This document shows, piece after piece, positions 41,493-50,497 of a DNA stretch of 64,000 nucleotides (position 1 is the first letter of the stretch; the number at the start of each line of letters is the position of its first letter). Location: contig JADKKI010000020.1 in assembly GCA_016720595.1 (NCBI GenBank), positions 120,444-184,443 of the forward strand, written 5' to 3'. The notes below the pieces were generated by a model, which saw only the letters and a program-made list of their open reading frames with translations, was not told the DNA's origin and did not search any database. Origin of the DNA: Myxococcales bacterium (GTDB taxonomy: Bacteria; Myxococcota_A; Polyangia; Haliangiales; Haliangiaceae). The position numbers were made by a program, and so were the translations under genes.

Positions 41493-42578
41493 CGACCGAC
41501 GGTACCAGAAACCGGCTCTGACCCGGTTTCGTGGCCCCCCGGGGCCGGCGCCCCCGCCCCCCGGCGGGGGCGGGGGGCCCCCACGGCGGTGGCGCGGCGG
41601 GGGGGAGGAATCACAGCTCGCGTGCTCCAGACGCTCGGCCGACGACGTTCGCATGTCCTCCGCGAACCGCACGGTGTCGTCGGTCTGCTCGAGCAGCAGC
41701 TTCATCTCGTCCACGACCTCGCCCACATCGCCCTGCGGCGCGGCGAGCTTGCCCAGGATGATCTCGAACTGATCGGGGAACACCTCGAGCTGCGCGGCGA
41801 TCTCGAGATCGCTGCTGCCGCGGCGCTCGAGGTCGTGACAGCGCCGCTCCAGGCTCTCGATGATCGGCCGGTAGACCTCCTCGTGCTGCGGACGGGTGAC
41901 GAGCGTGGTCTCGAAGCCGCGGATCTTGGCGCGGACCTCGGCCAGCGCGGCCTCGAGCGTGACGAACGCGGTCTCGTTCGAGACCGGGCGCGGCGGGGTG
42001 GCGAGCACCGGGCCCGCGAGTTGATCATCGCCGAGTTCGGCGAGCTGCGGATAGATCCGGGCGAGCGCGCAGTGGAACAGCAGCCGCTCGCGCACCATCG
42101 TCAGGTACGCGCGCAGCATGTCGTCCATGCGCGCCACGATGTCCTCCTCGAGCGTGCGCGAGAAGGCGTTGCGCGTGGTCACGATGTGCGCGGTCTGATC
42201 GCGGATCTCCACGAGCCGCGTGTACGTGCCGGCGTAGTCGGGGAGGTGGCGGCGCTGGGTCCAGCTGCCGCACGGCGTCTCGTTGAGCAGTGCGCGCAGC
42301 TGACATGCGAGCCACGCGAGGCCGCGGCGCCGTCGTGCCTCGACGGCGAGCAGCTCCTCGGCGCGCAGCTGCTCGTCGTAGCGACGCGACGTGGTGGCGC
42401 TGTACAGCCAGACCGGCTCGCCGAGCCCGTAGAGCACGAGGGGCAGCGGATTCCAGGTCAGCGCCGTGAGGGCGAGCGCGCCCGCGCCGGCGAGCAGGTT
42501 GCCGGGCGACGAGAGGGCACGCGCGAGGTGCCGGGTCCAGCGGTGCGCGGGGTTGCGGGTGAGTGCGGGGGTGGTCAT
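41493..42578 (-). CDS. membrane-anchored helical protein, last gene of the ABC/OmpA operon (C-terminus unresolved)
   Basis: The ATG at 42578 has GAGGAG upstream and lies 14 bases after the ABC ATPase stop. A hydrophobic hairpin at about residues 32-58 (L-L-A-G-A-G-A-L-A-L-T-A-L; L-P-L-V-L-Y-G-L-G) is followed by some 280 residues of charged helices, probably coiled coil (E-E-L-L-A-V-E-A-R-R-R-R; L-E-A-A-L-A-E-V-R-A-K-I). The authentic end is not visible: after R-L-E-H-A the frame runs through a Pro/Gly stretch encoded by GC-rich palindromes into the YkgJ gene without a stop. Either the stop was lost through sequence error there or the two are fused. Family not recognised. Confidence 0.6.
41508..41530. 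repeat. REP-like hairpin with a TCAG-containing loop
   Basis: Perfect 8-bp stem GAAACCGG/CCGGTTTC with the 7-base loop CTCTGAC. On the minus strand the centre reads CCGGGTCAGAGCCGG, closely matching the centre GGGGTCAGGCCCC of the hairpin at 47041. Located 16 bases upstream of the YkgJ start. Confidence 0.55.
41533..41577. repeat. stacked GC-only palindromes
   Basis: GGCCCC-CC-GGGGCC at 41533-41546 is followed by CCCCCGCCCCC at 41551-41561 and its perfect reverse complement GGGGGCGGGGG at 41566-41576 around a 4-base loop. Almost no A or T over some 50 bases. Such a stretch is prone to polymerase and assembly errors and lies exactly where the upstream gene loses its stop codon. Confidence 0.6.
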
Positions 42579-42592
42579 GGCAGTGCTCCTCG

Positions 42593-43423
42593 TCAAAGGG
42601 TCGCGAAGCGATCCTCGAGCTCGTGGACGAGCGCGGTGAACGGCGGCGTCCGCTCGATACCCGGGCGCCACGCGAGCTCGCGTGCGATCAGGTCATAGGT
42701 GTCGATGATGCGGGCGCCGGGGAGGGTGGTCCCTGCCGCCGAGTGCTCGCGGCCCATCAGCCACAGCGTGTCGGAGACCTTGATCGCCTCGGGGATGTCG
42801 TGGGTCACGAGGACGATCGTCGTGCGCTCGTCCATGCGGGCGACCTCGGTGATGAGGTCGCAGGCGCGGGCCTTGTTACCCGGATCGAGCCCCGAGAACG
42901 GCTCGTCCATCATGAGGTAGGTGTGCCCGCACAGCAGCTGCTGGAGGATCGCCACGCGCTGGCGCTGGCCACCCGAGAGCTGTGCCGGCCACGCGGCCGC
43001 ATGGGAGGTGAGGCCGAAGCGCTCGAGCAACGCGTGCGCGCGCGTGTTCGCGGCGGCGCGGGAGAGTCCGGCTGAGCGGGCCGCGACGAGCAGGTTGTCG
43101 AGGACCCGGCGGTGCTCGAACAGCGGATACGACTGGAACACCACGCCGGCCATGCCGGGCCGCACGGGGTGTTGCTGCTCGGTGATCAGCACGCGGCCGT
43201 GGGTGGGCCTGTCGAGCCCGGCGAGGATCCGCAGGAGCGTGGTCTTGCCGAGCCCCGAGGGTCCGAGGATCCCGACGACCTGGCCCTGGCCCGCGACGTC
43301 GCGCCGCACGATGTTCCGGATCTCCAGGTCGACGTCGCGCAAGATCACGACGCCGTCGCGCTCGGCGCCGACGTGCTCGGCGCGGAGCAGGGGTTCGCGT
43401 AGGTCATAGGCATAGCTGGTCAT
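42593..43423 (-). CDS. ABC transporter ATP-binding protein (nitrate/taurine-type family)
   Basis: 276 residues. Walker A G-P-S-G-L-G-K-T at 54-61, Q-loop V-F-Q-S-Y-P-L-F, signature L-S-G-G-Q-R-Q-R, Walker B Y-L-M-M-D-E-P and the H-switch V-T-H-D are intact. The ATG overlaps the permease stop in ATGA. Sequence style matches importers of the NrtD/SsuB/TauB group, but substrate cannot be taken from that, given the unusual binding protein of this operon. Confidence 0.92.
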   Translation of the reverse strand: MTSYAYDLREPLLRAEHVGAERDGVVILRDVDLEIRNIVRRDVAGQGQVVGILGPSGLGKTTLLRILAGLDRPTHGRVLITEQQHPVRPGMAGVVFQSYPLFEHRRVLDNLLVAARSAGLSRAAANTRAHALLERFGLTSHAAAWPAQLSGGQRQRVAILQQLLCGHTYLMMDEPFSGLDPGNKARACDLITEVARMDERTTIVLVTHDIPEAIKVSDTLWLMGREHSAAGTTLPGARIIDTYDLIARELAWRPGIERTPPFTALVHELEDRFATL

Positions 43424-44220
43424 GACGCACTCCGTTCGGTAGCGAGATCGGCGGCCGGGCACACCACGCCACGCAGCCACGCGAGGACGCGATCTTGCGC
43501 GGCGCCGACCACGAGGACGACGAGGATCAGCGCGAACACCGCATCGAGCTGGAGGTGCTTCTGCGCATCGAGCATCAGGACGCCGAGGCCGCCGCTCGAG
43601 CGCACCACACCCTCCACCATCGTGAGCATCATCCAGCCCATCGCGGCGTTCTGGCGCAGCACCTCGAACGCGCGGTCGAGCGTGCCGAGGATGACCACCT
43701 CCCACACCAGGCGCCAGCCGCCGAGGTTCATGGTGCGGGCGTGATCGAACCGGACCTTCGGGATCTCGACGACGACGGCCGCCATCGAGGTCACGAAGAA
43801 CGGGGTCATCCCGAACACGAGCATCCACAGCTTGAGCTGGTGGCCGTCGTGCGCCGCGAGCGTGAGGACGAAGCCCCAGCCCACGAGCCCCGAGAACCGG
43901 AGCTTCGAGAGCACGGTGACGAACGGACGCGCGGCGGGCAGGACCGTCAGGTACGCGAGCGGCAACGACAGCGCGCTCGACCATGCGATCGCCTCGGCGT
44001 TGAGCATGAAGCTCGTGGTCAGGTGATCGAACAGCCCTTGCTCGGACCACAGCGTCCCGAGCGCGCGGAGGACGTCCACCGGCTTCGGGATCGCCGTGCC
44101 GCCGAGCTGCCAGAGGAGGAGGACCGTCGTGGCGCACACCAGCGCGTAGAGCACGCGCACCGGTGCGGTGATCCGCTGCGCCGGCAGGATGCCGTCGATG
44201 ATTCGTGACAGTGCTCGCAT
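43420..44220 (-). CDS. ABC transporter permease (SsuC/TauC-like)
   Basis: 266 residues, about six membrane helices. The ATPase-coupling segment is around R-T-M-N-L-G-G-W-R-L-V-W-E-V-V-I-L-G-T-L and the following A-A-M-G-W-M-M-L-T-M-V-E-G-V-V. Translationally coupled to the ATPase (ATGA) and 24 bases after the binding-protein/OmpA fusion gene. A single permease would act as a homodimer. Confidence 0.88.
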   Translation of the reverse strand: MRALSRIIDGILPAQRITAPVRVLYALVCATTVLLLWQLGGTAIPKPVDVLRALGTLWSEQGLFDHLTTSFMLNAEAIAWSSALSLPLAYLTVLPAARPFVTVLSKLRFSGLVGWGFVLTLAAHDGHQLKLWMLVFGMTPFFVTSMAAVVVEIPKVRFDHARTMNLGGWRLVWEVVILGTLDRAFEVLRQNAAMGWMMLTMVEGVVRSSGGLGVLMLDAQKHLQLDAVFALILVVLVVGAAQDRVLAWLRGVVCPAADLATERSAS

Positions 44221-44244
44221 GACGTCCTCCTCCTGGCCACCGCG

Positions 44245-46053
44245 TTACCGGCTACGCATCACGATCTCGACGCGCCGGTTGCGCGCCTTGTTGGCGGCCG
44301 TGTCGTTCGCCGCGACCGGCGAGTCCTCGCCGAAGCCCATGATGCGGAACCGGCTCTCGGTGAAGCTCGTCGGTGCGCGCTTGATCAGGAAGTCGCGCAC
44401 GGCGAGCGCACGCCGCCGGCTGAGCTCGCGATTCTGCTCGGCATCGCCGTCGGCGTCGGTGTGGCCGTTGATCTCGACGATCGTGCGGGTCACCACGGTC
44501 TGCTCGTAGAGCTCGTCCAGCACGGGCGCCGCGTCGGGCCGGAACGTGGCGCTCGCGGGCTGGAAGTTGATCTGCCAGCTCTTGCGCCCCACGACCTGCT
44601 TGGTCGCGTCCTCCGGATCCTGGGTGGTGTACGTCGGGACCTCGGCGACCACCGCGGGTGCGCCTGCGGCCGCCACCGCCTCGAGATACGAGGTGTCGAC
44701 GACGGACTTCACGTCGGGATAGCTCGGCACCAGCGTCGGGTAGTAGTGGACGACGATCTTGCCGAACACGTTGTAGGTCGCCGCGAAGATGCTGCGGTCG
44801 ATCCCCGAGCCGTCGGCGAGGCCGAACAGGTGCTGGTTGTCGGCGAGGTTGTTGACGCTCGAGCCGCCGAGCTCGACCAGGAGGCCGGTGGCGTCGCGCT
44901 CGCTGACGACCTGGAAGTACTTCTTCCAGTACGCCGCGTCCTTCTCGTTGTAGACGATCGCACTCAGCTCGGCCGCGCGATCGCTCGCCGCCGGGTGCTG
45001 CTTGACCTCCTCGCCGCCCTCCGTCATCGCCGACAGGAGGCCGACCACGGTCGGACGGTGCGTGTGGTTCCACCGGTGCAGGCCGATCACCACGTTCGGC
45101 ATCTGATAGATGTAGTCCTTCGTCGACGCGATCGAGACCAGGCCGCCGCGGCCCTGCGCGACGTTGACGTCGCCCGGGGTCCACGTGACCACGCCGTTGA
45201 CACAGACGTGCGCCGTCTTGCCGGTCCGCACACCGTGCGACACGACGGGACGATCCTCGCAGTAGCCCGCGATGTACTTCGCGCCCGCGTCGAGATAGTC
45301 CGGCGTGCCGACCCAGTTGAGGCAGCCGGGATCGTAGGTCGTCTCGTCGGCGTTGTTGCACAGGCCGTTGTCGCCCGCCCACTTCATCGCGATGTTCCAG
45401 TCGCCATCGCGCAGGTAGCCCGCGATCAGCCCGCCGGCCGCGGACGCGGGATCGTCGCGCCACGCGGGCAGGCCGAGCAGCTTGTCCTCGCCGCGCGAGT
45501 AGCCGGCCGAGCCGATGATCTCCGCCGTGCAGTCCGGGCACGCCTTCGCGAGCTGTGGGTTCAGCGCCGCGAAGAACGCGGCGGCGCCATCGCCCATGAT
45601 CGCGACGTAGTGCGCTCCGGTCGCGCAGTCGTCGGCACCCTTGCCGAGCTCGGTGGCGCACTTGACCAGCTCCGCCTGCATCTGATCGACCATGTCCTGC
45701 CGGGTCAGGGTCAGGTTCACGCCGTGCTTGCACATCAGGCTGTTCGCTGCGGCGTGCACGCCGCCGTTCGCGTAGAGCAGGCCCTGCTGCGCGTTCCACG
45801 CCCAGATCAGCATCCGGGTCTCCGGCAGCGTCGGGCAGCCGGGCGCCGAGGTCGTGGCCGCGACGGCGCCACTCGAGGCACCGGGCAGCACCGCCTTCGG
45901 TGGCACCGACGGTGCGGCCGGAGCCTTGGTGCCGCCGAACAGGCCGGGGACGAAGTGCCGCGTGGCACCGACCGCGGCCACCAGCAGGAGGCTCGCGAGG
46001 AGCCCCTTGGAGAGCGAGGTCAGGCCGCTACGATGAATGGTTGCTGTGGTCAT
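44245..46053 (-). CDS. binding-protein-like domain fused to an OmpA peptidoglycan-binding domain
   Basis: 602 residues. One N-terminal membrane helix (G-L-L-A-S-L-L-L-V-A-A-V-G-A) anchors a long periplasmic part. Residues of about 75-470 resemble an ABC substrate-binding protein and contain several cysteine pairs (C-K-H, C-P-D-C, C-N-N, C-E-D). Residues of about 485-602 are an OmpA-like domain: F-R-P-D-A-A-P-V-L-D-E-L, the diaminopimelate-binding N-G-H-T-D-A-D-G and N-R-E-L-S-R-R-R-A-L-A-V-R-D-F-L, ending N-R-R-V-E-I-V. Encoded directly upstream of permease and ATPase. Tying a binding protein to both membrane and cell wall is unusual. Confidence 0.82.
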   Translation of the reverse strand: MTTATIHRSGLTSLSKGLLASLLLVAAVGATRHFVPGLFGGTKAPAAPSVPPKAVLPGASSGAVAATTSAPGCPTLPETRMLIWAWNAQQGLLYANGGVHAAANSLMCKHGVNLTLTRQDMVDQMQAELVKCATELGKGADDCATGAHYVAIMGDGAAAFFAALNPQLAKACPDCTAEIIGSAGYSRGEDKLLGLPAWRDDPASAAGGLIAGYLRDGDWNIAMKWAGDNGLCNNADETTYDPGCLNWVGTPDYLDAGAKYIAGYCEDRPVVSHGVRTGKTAHVCVNGVVTWTPGDVNVAQGRGGLVSIASTKDYIYQMPNVVIGLHRWNHTHRPTVVGLLSAMTEGGEEVKQHPAASDRAAELSAIVYNEKDAAYWKKYFQVVSERDATGLLVELGGSSVNNLADNQHLFGLADGSGIDRSIFAATYNVFGKIVVHYYPTLVPSYPDVKSVVDTSYLEAVAAAGAPAVVAEVPTYTTQDPEDATKQVVGRKSWQINFQPASATFRPDAAPVLDELYEQTVVTRTIVEINGHTDADGDAEQNRELSRRRALAVRDFLIKRAPTSFTESRFRIMGFGEDSPVAANDTAANKARNRRVEIVMRSR

Positions 46054-46153
46054 GACGTGGTCCTTTCGTGAAGATCGGTGAAACGAGCTGGAGCGCGGAC
46101 GCAGGTCTCCCTGGCCGTACGTCCGCGTACGGTTCGCGCGGGTTCGCAGCGAG

Positions 46154-46849
46154 CTAGCGCTTGCGAGCGAGCCGGGCTGCGGGTGTGAGCACCTCGCGCA
46201 GCGCCTGGAGGCGGTTCGCCTCGGCCTGCGCGCGCTCCTCGAGAGTCACGAGCCCTGCGCGCTCGCCGGAGGTCTTGTGCTCGAGGCTCTCGGTCGCGGC
46301 CGCGAGCTGCTTGCGCAGCGCGATGATCCGCGACTCCATGGTCTTGATCTCGGCGTGCACGGCGGCCGTGGTGGCCTCGAGCTCGGCGCTCCTCGCGGCG
46401 TGCCGGTCGGCCAGCTTGCGGCGCTCGTCGCCGATGTGCACCGCGAGGGCGCGCGCGCGCGCGTCGAGGGTCGCCACGAGCGCGGCTTCGTCGGCTCCGA
46501 GCGCCACGACGGTCGCGCCGAGCGCGATCGCGAGCTGGGACGCGGGCATCGAGGCGCGGATGCTCTCGAACGCGATCAGGATCTGATCGACCTTCGCATC
46601 GCCCGGCGTGCTCGCATAGATCGCGGCGAACGAGGCCTCCGCGGTGGCGGCTCCGGTTGCGGCCGGCGCAGCACGGAACGGCAGCACGTTGCTCGCGCCC
46701 ACGGTCGCGCCATCGCCCACGCTGGCATCGCTGACGGCAGCGGCATCGCTGCCATTGCCGCCATTGCTGCGATCGCCGCCATCGCTGGCACCGGGCCCAC
46801 CCGGGCCGGACTTCCAGAACAGCCCTGCAAACTTCTTGGTGACGTTCAT
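46154..46849 (-). CDS. soluble coiled-coil protein, first gene of the ABC/OmpA operon
   Basis: 231 residues. The ATG at 46849 is preceded by AGGAG at a normal distance. An N-terminal low-complexity G-G-D-R-S-N-G-G-N-G segment precedes a helical domain from about residue 65; the C-terminal half is a long charged coiled coil (R-R-K-L-A-D-R-H-A-A-R-S-A-E-L-E-A; K-T-M-E-S-R-I-I-A-L-R-K-Q-L). No signal peptide. Not recognised; coiled-coil partners of this kind often associate with membrane stress systems, which is only an analogy. The 200 bases upstream hold no gene. Confidence 0.65.
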   Translation of the reverse strand: MNVTKKFAGLFWKSGPGGPGASDGGDRSNGGNGSDAAAVSDASVGDGATVGASNVLPFRAAPAATGAATAEASFAAIYASTPGDAKVDQILIAFESIRASMPASQLAIALGATVVALGADEAALVATLDARARALAVHIGDERRKLADRHAARSAELEATTAAVHAEIKTMESRIIALRKQLAAATESLEHKTSGERAGLVTLEERAQAEANRLQALREVLTPAARLARKR

Positions 46850-47040
46850 CGACGCGCTCCTGTCCCTCCCTTGCTCAAGCACCGCGCGTGCCGTGGAGTG
46901 CAGCTCGGGCAACCTGCTGGAACCCGACAGATCGCACGACGTGGGTCGAAGGCGCGCTGGTAGCCGAGTGCGTAGATCCGTACTGAAATGCGGGCAGGGA
47001 CTGGTTCGCGAGTCGAACCCCTGTGATCCTGGATGGTTGG

Positions 47041-47061
47041 AAAAGGGGTCAGGCCCCTTTT
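47041..47061. repeat. REP-like hairpin / terminator after the TonB-dependent receptor gene
   Basis: Perfect 8-bp stem AAAAGGGG/CCCCTTTT with the loop TCAGG. It overlaps the receptor's stop codon and could terminate its transcript, since the minus strand ends in a T-run within the stem. Core resembles the hairpin at 41508-41530. Confidence 0.6.
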
Positions 47062-50000
47062 AGAATGTCACCCGTGCCCCGATCCGCGCGTACATCGGCG
47101 CGTAGCGGGACGCGGTGTTGAGGAAGTTCGGGTTGCGGCCGATCGGCACCGGGCTCTCGTTGCCGCGGATGTCCACCGTCTTGACCCAGATCAGATCCTC
47201 GAACGTGCCGCCGACAACGGGGTTCGCGGCCTGCAGCGTGCTCGACCCGGCGCCGGTGGCGCCTTGCTTGACGAACGTCGCGTAGGTGTTGTCCACCGAG
47301 GCCACGCCCTGGTTGTTGTAGACGTTGTAGAGATCGAGGAACACCTCGCCGTGCATGCCCTTGCCGAGCTTGCGGCCATAGCCGAGGTGGATGTCGAGGC
47401 CGTGCTCGAAGTCCGCGCGCCCGATCGATCCACGCGGCAGCAAGAAGGATTGGTTCGAGCCGTACAGGTAGTGCGCCGCGAGCGCGTTCTCCGGTGCGCC
47501 GGACAGCGCGCGGAACCGGATGCCCACGGTGGCGTCGCCGGCCTGCTTCAGGTCGAACGTGTAGTAGCCGTCGATCTTGATGTAGTGCGGGCGGTCCTGG
47601 GGCAGGGGGCCGATCTTGTTCGCGAGCAGCTCGATCAGATCGTACTGGGTGGAGTTGTTCGGCAGGATGATGTTGTCGTCGTACGAGATCAGGCCGGGAT
47701 AGTTCCCGGCGGTGCGCGACAGCGTGTACGAGGCCTGGATGTACAGCTGCTTGCCGAACCGCCGCGTGGTGGTGAACTGGAGCGCGTTGTAGTCGCGGCG
47801 CGGCTTGTCGAAGATCCGGATCCCCTGGAACGCACGGAGCTGCGTCTCGAGCCGCGCCTTCTTCTCGGGATCGTCGGTGCGATCGATCCGAGCCTGGAAC
47901 GCCTTCTCCTCGCTCGCGGACCACTCGCCCGGGTTGGCGACGACGTAGGTGCGGGCGTTGTCGGTGGAGACGTCCTCGATCACGCGGCCGAAGTTGCGGT
48001 TCTGGTACGAGATGCCGAGCTTGAAGTCATCGAACAGCTCGTACTCGAAGCCGCCGACGATCTCGTCGATGTACTGACCCTTGAGGCCGGGCGCGGTGAG
48101 CGAGCCGTTGGTGCCGAACAGCTCCTGCCGCACGTCGGCCGCCTCGGCCGTATCGGTGCAGCCCACACCATCGGGCCCACCGATCCGTGGATCGGACATG
48201 CCGCACTTCGACGGCGAGTAGCTCTGGAGGTACTGGACCGGCTGCCCGTAGTTGTAGTTGTTGATCTCGAGCGGGATCGATTCGTAGAACCGGCCCCAGT
48301 GCGCGTACGCCTTCGAGCGGCCCTCGCGCGTCCAGTCGTAGAGGATGCCGAGGCGCGGGGCGAGCTCGCCGGTCAGCTTGACCGCGTTCTTGCCGTGGCG
48401 CTCTCCAGTGATCGGATCCACTTGCCCGCGCAGGAACTCGGCGAACCGCAGGCGCTGCTCCTCGTAGCGGAGCCCGACGTTGAGGGTCAGGTTCGGGCGG
48501 ATCTGCCACGAATCGCGCAGGTAGAGCGCCCAGTTGAACGTGTTGCCGGGGATCAGGGTGCCGTCGGCGCCGGGCTTCCCGTCGAGGTAGTCGCACGCAT
48601 AGACCATCGGCGCGCCCGGCATGCTCGCCGGTGGAGGCGTGGTGCACGTGTTGTCGAACCGCGTCCGCGTCTCGTCGGGGTTCGCGAGTTGCACCCAGCG
48701 CACCACATCGACCTGCGTGCCGAGCTGGTTCTGCACGAACGATCCGCCCGAGAGCGCGCGCGTGGTCTCGATCGTGTTGCTCTCGAGATCGATGCCGCCC
48801 TTGATCTCGTGGCTGCCGCCGGCCTTGAGGCGCTGCGTCACGCCGAGGCGACCGGAGACGCGCTGTTCGGTGTCCTTGTAGAGCGAGCCCGGTCCGCCCA
48901 CGTAGTACGCGCGCGTGTTCATCGGGCAGTTGGTGATGAACGGGTACGGGTCGGCGCTGTTCGGGATGCTGTCGAAGCACTTCTCGTTGGTCGTCGCGGT
49001 CTCGCCGAACCCGGGGCCCCACGTCCCGAGCGAGCCGTTGATCAGCACCTGGAGCGGCACGCTGTTCTTCGTGCCATCGATCGCGGTGTTCGCGTACCCA
49101 TCGCGGTGAACGCCGAGCAGCGCCTCGATCTCGGTCTTGTCGTCGGCGAGCTTGCTCGTCCACTTCGCCGACACATCCGTCGTCAGGCTCTTGCTGGTGG
49201 TCCCGATCTCGGCGGGACCGAACAGGTTCGGCGAGCGGCCGCGCTGCGGCACGAGCTGCACCGCGAGCTGGCCCTGCTGCTGTGGGGACGCGGCGAAGTT
49301 GATCTTGCCGAGCGCGTTGAGCGCCTTGCCGGTGGCGTTGCGGGTCTCGTGGTCGACGGGATCGGTGATGAAGAACCCGGTCTCCGGATCGACATCGGGC
49401 TTGCCATCGGCGAACCCGCCCTGGCTGGCCAGCTTGGGATCACACGTGGAGAGCTTGCCGTCGGCCTGCAGCATGCGGCAATCGGACTGGCGCTTGGTCT
49501 CGCGCAGATAGTCCGTCCGCGCGAACTGCGGCGCGAGGCCGACGAAGAACCACAGGCGATCCTTGACGATTGGCCCGCCGATCTCGACGCCGAAGTCCGC
49601 GCGGTAGCCGACGTCGCCCTTGACGTCGAGCGACGTGGCGTTCTGAGGCGTGCGCTCGGCCGCCGCCGTGAGCTGCCCGGGCTGGTAGTACGCGAACACC
49701 GAGCCCTTGAGCTCGTTCGAGCCGCTCTTGGTGACGACGTTGACGATGCCGCCCGTGGCGCGGCCGTACTCCGCGTTGTACCCGCCGGTGATGATCTCGA
49801 TCTCCTCGATGAAGTCGTTGATCACGGGCGAACCGACGGTGCCGTAGGTCAGGCCGGTGGTGTTCACGCCATCGACGACGTACTGGTTCTCCAGCGAGGT
49901 GGAGCCCGAGAACGCCACGCCGAGCACGTCGCCCTGCGAGCCGGGTGCCGCGCCGAGCGCGGACTCGAAGCTGCGCCCCGGGACCGGGATGTTCTTCAGG

Positions 50001-50440
50001 TAGTTCTTGTCGATCGTGATGCCCTGCGCCGTCGACGTGGGATCGATCGTCGGCGCGGTGGCCTGGACCTTCACGACCTCGCCCTTGACGGCCGCGGTGT
50101 CGAGCTTGTGGAACACCGCGGTGACTTTTTGGACGCCGACCGAGACCGGGCGCTCGACGGTGAGATCGAGGTAGTAGAACGTGACCAGGTAGTCGCCCGG
50201 TGCGAGGTCCGTGATCTTGTATGCGCCGCGCCCATCGGTGAGCGCGCTCTGCGCACTCGAGCCCTGCGAGCTCACGACGATCGTCACCCCCGCGAGGGCC
50301 TCGCCGGTGGCGGCATCGGTGATCACGCCCTGGATCGCCCCGGTGGTCGACGACTGTGCGCGCACCTGACCCGGGGTCAGCCACAGCATCAGCCACACCA
50401 CGAGCGCGCACCCACGCACAGCTTTCCCCGGGTTCCCCAT
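47060..50440 (-). CDS. TonB-dependent receptor with N-terminal carboxypeptidase-regulatory domain (Oar-like)
   Basis: About 1126 residues. Signal peptide ending in Q-V-R-A-Q, then a CarboxypepD_reg domain (G-A-I-Q-G-V-I-T-D-A-A-T-G-E-A-L-A-G-V), a plug (V-P-G-R-S-F-E-S-A-L; N-Q-Y-V-V-D-G-V-N; Y-N-A-E-Y-G-R-A-T-G-G-I-V-N-V-V-T-K-S-G) and a large beta barrel ending in I-G-A-R-V-T-F with the usual final phenylalanine. This architecture matches Oar-type outer-membrane proteins of myxobacteria. Ligand unknown. The start at 50440 (ATG) is preferred to a GTG 12 bases upstream. It is divergent from hisZ, about 57 bases away. Confidence 0.93.
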   Translation of the reverse strand: MGNPGKAVRGCALVVWLMLWLTPGQVRAQSSTTGAIQGVITDAATGEALAGVTIVVSSQGSSAQSALTDGRGAYKITDLAPGDYLVTFYYLDLTVERPVSVGVQKVTAVFHKLDTAAVKGEVVKVQATAPTIDPTSTAQGITIDKNYLKNIPVPGRSFESALGAAPGSQGDVLGVAFSGSTSLENQYVVDGVNTTGLTYGTVGSPVINDFIEEIEIITGGYNAEYGRATGGIVNVVTKSGSNELKGSVFAYYQPGQLTAAAERTPQNATSLDVKGDVGYRADFGVEIGGPIVKDRLWFFVGLAPQFARTDYLRETKRQSDCRMLQADGKLSTCDPKLASQGGFADGKPDVDPETGFFITDPVDHETRNATGKALNALGKINFAASPQQQGQLAVQLVPQRGRSPNLFGPAEIGTTSKSLTTDVSAKWTSKLADDKTEIEALLGVHRDGYANTAIDGTKNSVPLQVLINGSLGTWGPGFGETATTNEKCFDSIPNSADPYPFITNCPMNTRAYYVGGPGSLYKDTEQRVSGRLGVTQRLKAGGSHEIKGGIDLESNTIETTRALSGGSFVQNQLGTQVDVVRWVQLANPDETRTRFDNTCTTPPPASMPGAPMVYACDYLDGKPGADGTLIPGNTFNWALYLRDSWQIRPNLTLNVGLRYEEQRLRFAEFLRGQVDPITGERHGKNAVKLTGELAPRLGILYDWTREGRSKAYAHWGRFYESIPLEINNYNYGQPVQYLQSYSPSKCGMSDPRIGGPDGVGCTDTAEAADVRQELFGTNGSLTAPGLKGQYIDEIVGGFEYELFDDFKLGISYQNRNFGRVIEDVSTDNARTYVVANPGEWSASEEKAFQARIDRTDDPEKKARLETQLRAFQGIRIFDKPRRDYNALQFTTTRRFGKQLYIQASYTLSRTAGNYPGLISYDDNIILPNNSTQYDLIELLANKIGPLPQDRPHYIKIDGYYTFDLKQAGDATVGIRFRALSGAPENALAAHYLYGSNQSFLLPRGSIGRADFEHGLDIHLGYGRKLGKGMHGEVFLDLYNVYNNQGVASVDNTYATFVKQGATGAGSSTLQAANPVVGGTFEDLIWVKTVDIRGNESPVPIGRNPNFLNTASRYAPMYARIGARVTF

Positions 50441-50497
50441 CGAGGGATCCACCCGCGAAGCCCGGGTCGTGTCAAGTGGAGTAGAGTAGCGCCGCCC

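Noticed and set aside
46990..47035. tRNA-like T-arm (GGTTCG ... CGAACCCC) upstream of the receptor hairpin
   Set aside because: No acceptor stem, D-arm or anticodon arm can be paired around it on either strand; at most a tRNA fragment.
47033..50470. Plus-strand open frame opposite the TonB-dependent receptor, continuous with hisZ
   Set aside because: Only the part from 50498 has family motifs (HisZ). The upstream part is an antisense shadow of the receptor gene.
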